Of a stretch of 64,000 nt of DNA, positions 25,303 to 32,761 are shown piece by piece. Position 1 is the stretch's first letter. Each line of letters starts with the position of its first letter. The notes beneath the pieces were generated by a model. That model had not been told where the DNA came from and made no database searches. It saw only the letters and a list, made by a program, of their open reading frames with translations. The stretch lies in NCBI RefSeq assembly GCF_030717955.1, contig NZ_JAUZVY010000004.1:62001-126000 (forward strand), written 5' to 3'. Source of the stretch: Alkalimonas delamerensis (GTDB lineage: Bacteria; Pseudomonadota; Gammaproteobacteria; Enterobacterales; Alteromonadaceae). The position numbers and the translations under genes were made by a program.

Positions 25303-27567
25303 TCAGGAGCGTAGCTGAGAGGTCAGATTTTTTTGTTCTAAGAAACGATGGACTTTTTGACGCACTGCTTTGGGGGATTCACTTTGCAAAGCATCGTGCA
25401 ACAAAGCCTGCAGCTCAGTCAGCTGTACCCGACGCAGCAACCACTTAATTTTCGCCAGCTGACTGCTGTTCATGCTAAAGGAGTCGTAGCCCATAGCGGC
25501 CAACAACAATACACCAGCGGGTTCTCCAGCCAGCTCGCCACAAATGCTGGTGGGCAGCTGCAGGGCTTGAAGCTGTTTCCCCATTTGATGCAGCGCTCGC
25601 AGCACAGCAGGATGCATGGCATCGTACAAGCTGGCCACCCGCGCATTGTTGCGATCAACCGCCAGCAAGTACTGAGTTAAGTCATTGGTGCCAACCGAGC
25701 AAAAGTCAACTTTGCTGGCCAGCTCGTTCAGTTGGTACATAATGGAAGGTACTTCAATCATAACCCCCACTTTTGGCCGCACCAACTCCAGTCCAAGCTC
25801 ATCCCCTACTTCAAAACAAGCCTGTTTAATCAGACGCAAGGATTCATCGATCTCCGCCAACTCCGAAATCATCGGCAGTAAAATGTGCAAGTTGTTGGCA
25901 TGAATATCGGCTTTGAGCATGGCCCGGATTTGCACCAGGAAAATCTCAGGGTGATCCAGCGTTAGCCGAATACCCCGCCAGCCGAGAAAAGGGTTGTCTT
26001 CGCTGATGGCGAAATACGGCAAGGCTTTGTCACCGCCAACATCCAGAGTTCGCATGATCACTGGTTTTCCGGGGTAAGTAGCCAGCATAGTGCGGTAGAG
26101 CTCGACCTGCTCTTGCTCGGTTGGAAATTGGTTGCGGACAATGAAAGGGTACTCGGTTCGGTACAGACCAACACCATCGCAAATGTCGTTGCTGGCTTGA
26201 TCGGGATCCACCGCCAGGCCGGCATTTAGCATCAACGCAAAGCGATGACCACAAAGCGACTGGGCGGCTTCGGTGATTTCTGCCAGGTAGTGGGCAGACA
26301 GCTCGGCATCTTCGCTGATCAGTTGCTGGTACTCGGCATAGATGGCTTCGGCCGGGTCCAACAAAATGTGGCCCTGGTAACCATCCACAATCAAGCGCTG
26401 TCCTTGCCACTGCATCAGGGACAGCCCTTCCACCCCCATCACGGCCGGCACCCCCAAGGCACGGGCCATAATGGCGGCATGAGAGTTAACCGACCCTTTT
26501 AACGAGACTATGGCCACCAACTGGGGCCTTGGGATCTCGGCCAGCATTGAAGCGGTCACATTTTCGGCCACCAAAACGACTTTTTCCGGCAGCTTGTGAT
26601 GCCGTTTTTCGGTATCCAGCAGATGGATCAATACCCGCTCACCCAAATCCCGAATGTCGGTGGCCCGCTCTTTAAAGTAGGCGTCTTCCATGTCTTCAAA
26701 CTGACGGGCAAATTTCTCGACCACACGTTTTAATGCACTTTTGGCACACCAGCCCTCGGCAATTTGCTGCTCAATTTCCTGCCCTAAACTGGCTGCATCA
26801 AGCAATTGCTGATAGACATCAAAAATCGCCAGTGCATCGGCCGGCAAGTGACTCGCCATGCGATCGGACAGGCGTTTAAACTCGGCTTTGGTGGTACGAA
26901 CAGCCCGGTAAAAACGGGATAGCTCTTTATCCGGTTCTTCGGAGCGCTGCAGCGATACGGCATTAAAATCACTGGCCGGTTGCAACACATAGGCTTCGCC
27001 AATGGCAATACCTGGCGCACCCGGCAACCCATTGAGCTGACTGGAGCGACTTTTACTGCCAGATACCGGTGACGCCGCCTCGCGTAACTCGGCATTGGCC
27101 AATACCGATGCCAGCTGGGCACCTAATGTGACCAGGAAGGACTCTTCATCTTCGCTGAATACCCGCTCTGTTCCCTGCTGGATGGTAAGCACCCCCAGTA
27201 CTTTGCGATGATGAATAATGGGACAGCCTAAAAAAGCAGAAAATCGGTCTTCACTGACCTCAGGGGTTACTTTAAAGCGGGGGTGCTGATGGGCCGCCGC
27301 CAGGTTAATCGGCTCTTCACGCTGACCAACCCAACCAATCAGGCCTTCAGAAAAACCAATGGCCACTTTACCGACAGCCTCAGGGTTGAGGCCGTCAGTT
27401 GCCATCAGCATAAAGTGTTGTTGATCGTAATCCGCCAGATAAACCGAACAGCACTCGGTGGCGAGTGCTTGCTTTACATTCGCCACCAGACCAGACAAAG
27501 CCTGTCCCAGAACGGGCTCTTGCGCCACATCCTGAACAATCCGCCTTAGCTGGCTGAGCATGGCCAT
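25303..27567 (-). CDS. ptsP: PEP-protein phosphotransferase PtsP (enzyme I-Ntr)
   Basis: First kinase of the nitrogen PTS, passing phosphate from PEP to NPr. The 754-aa protein begins with a GAF domain (about 15-160), followed by the enzyme I modules: PtsI N-terminal helices, the phospho-histidine domain with His363 in GSVNSHAAIMARALG, and the PEP-binding barrel (GVGLYRTEYPF, MRTLDVGGDK, GWRGIR, VGTNDLTQYLLAVDR, CGELAGEP). It starts 3 bases after rppH ends, the same rppH-ptsP order as in E. coli. Confidence 0.96.
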   Translation of the reverse strand: MAMLSQLRRIVQDVAQEPVLGQALSGLVANVKQALATECCSVYLADYDQQHFMLMATDGLNPEAVGKVAIGFSEGLIGWVGQREEPINLAAAHQHPRFKVTPEVSEDRFSAFLGCPIIHHRKVLGVLTIQQGTERVFSEDEESFLVTLGAQLASVLANAELREAASPVSGSKSRSSQLNGLPGAPGIAIGEAYVLQPASDFNAVSLQRSEEPDKELSRFYRAVRTTKAEFKRLSDRMASHLPADALAIFDVYQQLLDAASLGQEIEQQIAEGWCAKSALKRVVEKFARQFEDMEDAYFKERATDIRDLGERVLIHLLDTEKRHHKLPEKVVLVAENVTASMLAEIPRPQLVAIVSLKGSVNSHAAIMARALGVPAVMGVEGLSLMQWQGQRLIVDGYQGHILLDPAEAIYAEYQQLISEDAELSAHYLAEITEAAQSLCGHRFALMLNAGLAVDPDQASNDICDGVGLYRTEYPFIVRNQFPTEQEQVELYRTMLATYPGKPVIMRTLDVGGDKALPYFAISEDNPFLGWRGIRLTLDHPEIFLVQIRAMLKADIHANNLHILLPMISELAEIDESLRLIKQACFEVGDELGLELVRPKVGVMIEVPSIMYQLNELASKVDFCSVGTNDLTQYLLAVDRNNARVASLYDAMHPAVLRALHQMGKQLQALQLPTSICGELAGEPAGVLLLAAMGYDSFSMNSSQLAKIKWLLRRVQLTELQALLHDALQSESPKAVRQKVHRFLEQKNLTSQLRS

Positions 27568-27570
27568 GGT

Positions 27571-28086
27571 TTATCCATCCGACTTACCCTTGTGTTTTCC
27601 GGTTTTACGGGGAAATGGCAAAGCGATCGGGGCAAACTCTTTCATGACTTTTCGGTAGACATCGCGCTTAAAAGCAACCACCTGACGCACCGGGTACCAA
27701 TAGCTGACCCAGCGCCAGCCATCAAACTCCGGATGAGTGGTTTTAGCCAGATCTACATCGCCATCAGGGCAGGTCAGACGCAACAAGAACCACTTTTGCT
27801 TCTGACCAATGCATACCGGGTTGCTGTCACGCCGAATCAACCGCTTTGGCAATCGATAGCGCAACCAATGCTTGGTTACCGCCAGAATTTCTACATCATC
27901 CGGCTGTAAACCAACTTCTTCGTTCAACTCACGGTACATCGCCTGCTCAGGCGTTTCGCCCTGATCGATGCCACCCTGCGGGTATTGCCATGAATGCTGT
28001 CCGTAACGTCTTGCCCAAAACACCTGTCCCTGGTGGTTACAAATCACTATGCCGACATTGGCCCGAAAACCTTCGGCATCAATCAC
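27571..28086 (-). CDS. rppH: RNA pyrophosphohydrolase
   Basis: Nudix enzyme that removes pyrophosphate from the 5' triphosphate of mRNA and so starts RNase E-dependent decay. The Nudix box is complete at residues 38-60: GGIDQGETPEQ followed by AMYRELNEEVGL. The 171-aa length and N-terminal FRANVGIVI are typical. The C terminus is basic. First gene of the rppH-ptsP unit, transcribed away from mutH across the region with DnaA-like boxes. Confidence 0.96.
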   Translation of the reverse strand: MIDAEGFRANVGIVICNHQGQVFWARRYGQHSWQYPQGGIDQGETPEQAMYRELNEEVGLQPDDVEILAVTKHWLRYRLPKRLIRRDSNPVCIGQKQKWFLLRLTCPDGDVDLAKTTHPEFDGWRWVSYWYPVRQVVAFKRDVYRKVMKEFAPIALPFPRKTGKHKGKSDG

Positions 28087-28505
28087 ATAAACCTCGAGCT
28101 TTTTAACTGCAGCTATAGCAAAGATTCTTTCACAAAGTTATCTGAACGGCAATCGCTATTTTTCAACAGCCAGTGCCTTGGATGCTTCCATGCTAACGAT
28201 CCTTAAGTTATCCACAAAATAATAGGTTACAGCAAGCATATGTGCACTTTTTCACAGCCTCTGTGGATAGCGCTGTGCACAACCAGGTTTTATACCATGA
28301 GTAACTTGCCCAAATCACAGACCCCACTAAGCAACACTCAAAAATAACCATCAAAATAAACAACTTAACTTGCATTTTATTCGAAAGCTTTTGTTTAAGC
28401 CTGTGCATAACACAGATCGCCGACTTTTTATTCAACGTATAAAAGCCCGTCATGCTATGCTGCTTTGCTAAACAAACGGATAGAAAACCAGGGCGTCTTG
28501 ACCTA
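28087..28505. other. Non-coding divergent region between rppH and mutH
   Basis: This 419-base stretch holds the DnaA-box-like cluster described separately and is A+T-rich from about 28290 to 28440. TATAAA at 28438-28443 could be a -10 box for mutH but lacks a good -35. An 81-codon frame on the minus strand (28208-28453) was judged non-coding: Cys-rich, no ribosome-binding site, overlapping all the boxes. Confidence 0.55.
28208..28410. promoter_or_regulatory. Cluster of DnaA-box-like 9-mers
   Basis: TTATCCACA at 28208-28216 (plus) and TTATGCACA at 28410-28402 (minus) are perfect matches to the DnaA consensus TTATNCACA. CTATCCACA (28270-28262, minus), TTGTGCACA (28282-28274, minus) and TTTTTCACA (28248-28256, plus) each differ at one position. 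Five such sites in about 200 bases is a clear local enrichment. They may titrate DnaA or tie rppH/mutH expression to replication; neither is shown by sequence. Confidence 0.6.
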
Positions 28506-29168
28506 ATGACACCACCAAAAAATCTGGATGAGTTGATGCGACGCTGCCATGCCCTGGCCGGACTGACTCTGGGTCAACTGGCAGCGGAAGCCAATATCGC
28601 CGTCCCCGACAACTTAAAGCAAGATAAAGGCTGGACCGGACAACTGCTGGAACAACTGTTGGGCGCCAGTGCTGGCTCCAGGGCTGAACCCGACTTTCCC
28701 GAGCTAGGCGTCGAGTTGAAAACCCTACCCATTAATCAACAAGGGCTGCCACTGGAAAGCACCTACGTCTGTGTTGCCCCTTTAACCGGTGTCGGTCAGC
28801 AACAATGGCAAGACTCTTGGGTCTGCCGTAAACTGAGTCATGTGCTTTGGTTGCCGGTGCTGGCCGAGCGCAGCTTGCCGGTGGCTGAGCGCGTGGTTGG
28901 CCGGGGTTTTTTGTGGCAGCCTGATCACGAACAACGGCAGAAACTGCAACAAGACTGGGAAGAGCTGATGGACTTGATCGCGCTGGGTGGCATCGATCAG
29001 ATCCGGGGCGAACATGGCGAAGTATTGCAGCTTCGTCCCAAAGCAGCCAATAGCAAGGCGGTCACTGCCGCAATTGGCAATGAAGGAGAGCCCATCTTGA
29101 CACTGCCCCGGGGGTTTTACCTGAAAACTGGCTTTACCCGGCAGATCCTAGCCAAAGCTTTCTGTTAG
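28506..29168 (+). CDS. mutH: DNA mismatch repair endonuclease MutH
   Basis: Nicks the unmethylated strand at hemimethylated GATC during mismatch repair, activated by MutL. The protein is 220 aa from ATG 28506. Catalytic residues Asp63, Glu70 and Lys72 lie in EPDFPELGVELKT, and DKGWTGQLLE and STYVCVAPLTG match E. coli MutH. The frame extends upstream to ATG 28452, but that segment has no counterpart in the family. MutH implies a Dam methylase elsewhere in the genome. Confidence 0.94.
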   Translation: MTPPKNLDELMRRCHALAGLTLGQLAAEANIAVPDNLKQDKGWTGQLLEQLLGASAGSRAEPDFPELGVELKTLPINQQGLPLESTYVCVAPLTGVGQQQWQDSWVCRKLSHVLWLPVLAERSLPVAERVVGRGFLWQPDHEQRQKLQQDWEELMDLIALGGIDQIRGEHGEVLQLRPKAANSKAVTAAIGNEGEPILTLPRGFYLKTGFTRQILAKAFC

Positions 29169-29200
29169 GATCTGCCGTAATACCTGACACTCAATGGCTC

Positions 29201-30034
29201 TTAATGGCCATATTTATCCAGAATTTGCTGATACAGGCCGCTGGCTTTAACGGCAGCAAGTCCCTGATTAAAGGCGTTTACCACGGTTTCATCCACCGAA
29301 GCCCGACTGAACATCACATAGACTTCTGAGCTTCCCAAGTTAATGCTATGGGGCTCAATGAAATCATCCAGGCCGCGGCGCCGAATAATGGAAGCACCAA
29401 CAAAGCTGTCTTCCAGGAAACCATCGATTTCCTCATCAATCAGCCGCGCCATGTTCATCTCGCTGATAATGGCGCCAACAAACTGATCATGATAGGCATC
29501 ATCGGTGTACAAGCGGGTGATTTCATCGCCGTAAAAATACTCGTTGACGATGCCCAGTTTATGACCCGCCTGCACAAACTCAGTAATGTTGGTGTAGGGC
29601 AAATTGCCCTCGTAACGCCGAACATAGAGAATAAAGCGTTCTTCGCGATAAGGCTCGGAGAAATACGCAAACTGCTGCCGATCTTCGGTCATGGAAGCAC
29701 CCAACACAAAGTCTACCTCGCCACGCCGTAAGGCATTCAGCAGCTCAACCCAGGTTGCTTGCTGTATCTCGACGGTACAGCCCATTTGCTCGGCGACCGC
29801 ATGGACTATTTCTACATCCAGGCCGGTAACAACATTCCCTACCCCGACGTACTGATAGGGCTCCCAGGCATCAAAGCCCATGGTCAACTGACAATCTGAC
29901 GGCTGAGCCGGCACGGCTGACTCGGTGGTATAGCTTTCCTGCTCCTGAGACTGCGCATCGGGTTGAACCGGTGCCTCAGTGCAACCGAGCATGAATAGAG
30001 CAACCAGCAAAAAACCAGGCAAGAAAGGTTTCAT
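29201..30034 (-). CDS. Solute-binding lipoprotein, family 3
   Basis: Periplasmic binding protein of 277 aa with lipobox Met-Leu-Gly-Cys (Cys18) and a Gln/Glu-rich linker. The family-3 fold is shown by MGFDAWEPYQYVG, VVTGLDVEIVHAVAEQMGC, LRRGEVDFVLGASMTEDR, FSEPYREERFILYVR and the C-terminal AFNQGLAAVKASGLYQQILDKYG. Such proteins usually bind polar amino acids. No permease or ATPase lies beside it, so it may serve a distant ABC transporter or act as a stand-alone sensor. GAGGTG precedes the start. Confidence 0.88.
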   Translation of the reverse strand: MKPFLPGFLLVALFMLGCTEAPVQPDAQSQEQESYTTESAVPAQPSDCQLTMGFDAWEPYQYVGVGNVVTGLDVEIVHAVAEQMGCTVEIQQATWVELLNALRRGEVDFVLGASMTEDRQQFAYFSEPYREERFILYVRRYEGNLPYTNITEFVQAGHKLGIVNEYFYGDEITRLYTDDAYHDQFVGAIISEMNMARLIDEEIDGFLEDSFVGASIIRRRGLDDFIEPHSINLGSSEVYVMFSRASVDETVVNAFNQGLAAVKASGLYQQILDKYGH

Positions 30035-30105
30035 TACACACCTCTGCTTTTTAATTCATCCAGTTCAAGCTTAGTGCAGATTGAAAAAATTTCCTCCTGA
30101 GTCAA

Positions 30106-30978
30106 CTACTTTTCCGTTATTCGCTCCACAGTTTCAGCAGGCTGGTTTGTACTTTTGGCGGAACTCGTAACCGACAATAACACCAAAGCTTTATTCTTCC
30201 AGCCTTGCGCCCGACACCAGTCTAGCCACATCAGGCGCCACTCATCAAAAGTAATCACCAGTGGATTGTTCGATTCAAAATCAGTAGTAATGCCATAACG
30301 GCAAGGCTCATCTGGCTGCTCGGCTTCAAAGGTGCCAAAAAGCCGATCCCAAACAATCAAAACTCCGGCAAAGTTTTTATCAATGTACCTCGGGTTCATC
30401 GCATGATGCACACGATGATGGGAAGGCGTATTGAAAATGTACTCCAACCATCCCAGCCGCTGAACGGCCTGAGTATGCACAAAGAATTGAAATGCCAGAT
30501 TGAGCGACACCACAGCCAGCACCAACCAGGGTGAAAAGCCCAACAGCATCATTGGCAACCAGAACAACCACATGCCCGAAACCGGATACATCAGGCTTTG
30601 CCGAAAAGCGGTACTTAAATTGAGCTGGCGGGAACTATGATGCACGATGTGTGATGCCCACAACCAACGGATATGGTGGGATGCCCGGTGAAACCAATAA
30701 TACAAAAAGTCTTGCAGTACAAATGCAAACAGCAAGGTGGAAGCATTGAGAGAAATTTCAAACAGCCGGTGCTGAAACAGCCACCAATAAAAGGGCATTA
30801 ACAACAACAACGCCAGCAACTCACCGGCCTGATGCATTAAAGCAAGCACTGCATTGGCCAGCGTATCCCGCCACTGATACCAAGGCAAGCGCCGCCGAAA
30901 CCCTAAACGCCACTCCAGGGCAACCAGTGCTAAAAACACCGGACTTAAGGCCAATAAAATCCACTCTGTTGAGACCAT
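30106..30978 (-). CDS. Sterol desaturase / fatty acid hydroxylase family protein
   Basis: Membrane di-iron oxygenase of 290 aa. All three histidine clusters are present: HRASHH at about 97-102, HHSSR at about 113-117, and HRVHHAM at about 189-195. Four or five membrane segments surround them. Members hydroxylate or desaturate lipids; the substrate is not inferable. It is divergent from the TetR regulator 75 bases away, which may control it. The C-terminal 30 residues are polar and likely disordered. Confidence 0.9.
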   Translation of the reverse strand: MVSTEWILLALSPVFLALVALEWRLGFRRRLPWYQWRDTLANAVLALMHQAGELLALLLLMPFYWWLFQHRLFEISLNASTLLFAFVLQDFLYYWFHRASHHIRWLWASHIVHHSSRQLNLSTAFRQSLMYPVSGMWLFWLPMMLLGFSPWLVLAVVSLNLAFQFFVHTQAVQRLGWLEYIFNTPSHHRVHHAMNPRYIDKNFAGVLIVWDRLFGTFEAEQPDEPCRYGITTDFESNNPLVITFDEWRLMWLDWCRAQGWKNKALVLLSVTSSAKSTNQPAETVERITEK

Positions 30979-31053
30979 GTCAAGCTGCAGCCTAATTGAA
31001 CTATGCCATACTTATACCTAAGTCACGTGAAGATGCAAGCAGGAGGCCAGGCA

Positions 31054-31620
31054 ATGAATGAACAAGCAGAGATAATTTTACACCAAGCACTGCAGCTGGC
31101 TGAGCGCAGCGATTGGGAGCATGTCCGGCTTCGAGACCTCGCTGCGACTATGGATGTCCCCTTGCTAACTATTTATCAATACTACCCGCAAAAAGATGAC
31201 TTAGTGGATGCCTGGTTTGATCAGGCCGACAGAGCCATGCTGGCTTGTCAGCAATTACCGGATTTTGAGCACAGCTCTCCACAGGAAAAATTACTCACGG
31301 CAATGATGCACTGGCTTAATGCTTTGGCCCCTCATCGTAACGTGACCCGGCAGATGCTGTATTACAAACTGGAGCCGGGCCATGTTCATCTGCAAGCTGC
31401 CGCCCTGCTTCGCATTAGCCGTACTGTGCAATGGTTACGAGAAATCGCCGATTTAAAAGCAGATAACCTCAAACGCATTGAGCAGGAGCTATACCTGTCG
31501 GCACTTTTTAGCACTGGCTTTATCCGCTGGCTGACGGCATCCGAGCCGGCTTTAACCACCGCCCGCAGTTGGTTTAACCGCGGTTTGCAGCTGGGACGCT
31601 GGCGCCGCTTGTGGCATTAG
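31054..31620 (+). CDS. TetR-family transcriptional regulator
   Basis: A 188-aa protein with an N-terminal TetR-type helix-turn-helix (about 5-50): a WEHVRLRDLAATMDVPLLTI block, then YQYYPQKDDLVDAWF. AGGAGG precedes ATG 31054. The C-terminal ligand domain has no recognisable effector site; it has some general resemblance to the COQ9-like branch of TetR proteins. Divergence from the sterol-desaturase-family gene suggests that gene as a target; this is inference. Confidence 0.85.
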   Translation: MNEQAEIILHQALQLAERSDWEHVRLRDLAATMDVPLLTIYQYYPQKDDLVDAWFDQADRAMLACQQLPDFEHSSPQEKLLTAMMHWLNALAPHRNVTRQMLYYKLEPGHVHLQAAALLRISRTVQWLREIADLKADNLKRIEQELYLSALFSTGFIRWLTASEPALTTARSWFNRGLQLGRWRRLWH

Positions 31621-31689
31621 GACGGCCAACTATTCGAAAAACATGAATCATCAAACCCATAATTGCCAATTATTATTCGATTGAGCCGC

Positions 31690-31698
31690 TGTTATAGT
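31690..31698 (+). promoter_or_regulatory. Extended -10 promoter before the hydroquinone reductase
   Basis: TGTTATAGT is a TGnTATAnT extended -10 element. It lies 75 bases before the start codon; no good -35 accompanies it, as is common for extended -10 promoters. Confidence 0.45.
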
Positions 31699-31772
31699 AC
31701 TCACTGAGCTGCCCACGTTGATTAAGCATCAGAAGATGGGTAACAGTACTGAAGTACAAAAAGGAGATAACC

Positions 31773-32756
31773 ATGGGTTTGTTGGTCAATGGCAAGTGGC
31801 AGGATCGCTGGTACGATACCAAAGCATCCTCCGGCCGGTTTCAGCGTCAGGACTCGAGCTTTCGTGATGATATCCAAGCACACAGTCAACCCGATGCCAG
31901 CCGCTATCACCTATACGTGTCACTGGCTTGCCCTTGGGCCCATAGGACGCTGATCCTCCGCCAGCTTAAATCCTTGCAGTCGTTGATTCCGGTAACCGTG
32001 GTTTCTCCTATCATGCTGGAGCATGGCTGGGAGTTTGATGGCGATGGCGGTGATCGCGAACCACTCTATAACCTAAACTACATGCATCAGCTTTACACCA
32101 AGGCAAAAGCCGATTACAGCGGACGGGTCACAGTCCCGGTGCTGTGGGACAGGCTAGTGCAGCGACTGGTTAACAATGAGTCCGCAGACATCCTGCGCAT
32201 ATTCAACCGTGCTTTTAATCACCAGACAGGCAATCGGCTCGACTTTTACCCGGCAGAGTTACGTGACTCAATTGATGAGGTCAATGCCTGGGTGTATCGG
32301 GATATCAATAACGGTGTTTACAAGGCAGGTTTTGCCACCAGCCAGGATGCCTATCAGGAAGCTTTTGAAGCTCTGTTTAAAGCACTGGATAAAGCCGAGC
32401 AGCTGTTAACTGACCAACGTTTTTTAACCGGTGATTACCTGACTGAGGCCGACTGGCGGCTATTTACTACCTTGATCCGCTTTGATGCCGTTTACGTGGG
32501 TCATTTTAAATGCAACTTACGCCGCATTGCAGACTACCCTGCGCTCAGCCATTACCTGCGTTCGTTGTATCAAGTACCGGGCATTGCTGAAACCGTCAAT
32601 ATGGATCATATCAAGCGTCACTATTACATCAGCCACCCGATGATCAATCCGACGCAGATTGTGCCTGAAGGACCAGCACAGGACTTTAGCGCACCACACA
32701 ATAGAGGTGATTGGCAGTTAGAGCAAGTGGTACTAAAGTCCGACGCTAGAGTGTAA
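31773..32756 (+). CDS. Glutathionyl-hydroquinone reductase (YqjG/Xi-class GST)
   Basis: Cytosolic enzyme that reduces glutathionyl-hydroquinones with a second glutathione. The 327-aa protein has the Xi-class signature with catalytic Cys53 in LACPWAHR, followed by GRVTVPVLWD and the all-helical C-terminal domain (TGDYLTEADWRLFTTLIRFD). Its length matches E. coli YqjG (328 aa). AAGGAG sits 6 bases before the ATG. It stands alone and ends 5 bases from the convergent GGDEF-EAL gene. Confidence 0.93.
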   Translation: MGLLVNGKWQDRWYDTKASSGRFQRQDSSFRDDIQAHSQPDASRYHLYVSLACPWAHRTLILRQLKSLQSLIPVTVVSPIMLEHGWEFDGDGGDREPLYNLNYMHQLYTKAKADYSGRVTVPVLWDRLVQRLVNNESADILRIFNRAFNHQTGNRLDFYPAELRDSIDEVNAWVYRDINNGVYKAGFATSQDAYQEAFEALFKALDKAEQLLTDQRFLTGDYLTEADWRLFTTLIRFDAVYVGHFKCNLRRIADYPALSHYLRSLYQVPGIAETVNMDHIKRHYYISHPMINPTQIVPEGPAQDFSAPHNRGDWQLEQVVLKSDARV

Positions 32757-32761
32757 AAAAC

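Noticed and set aside
28208..28453. 81-codon minus-strand frame with one hydrophobic segment
   Set aside because: No ribosome-binding site, unusually Cys-rich, and it overlaps the DnaA-box cluster completely. A chance frame in A+T-rich DNA is more likely.
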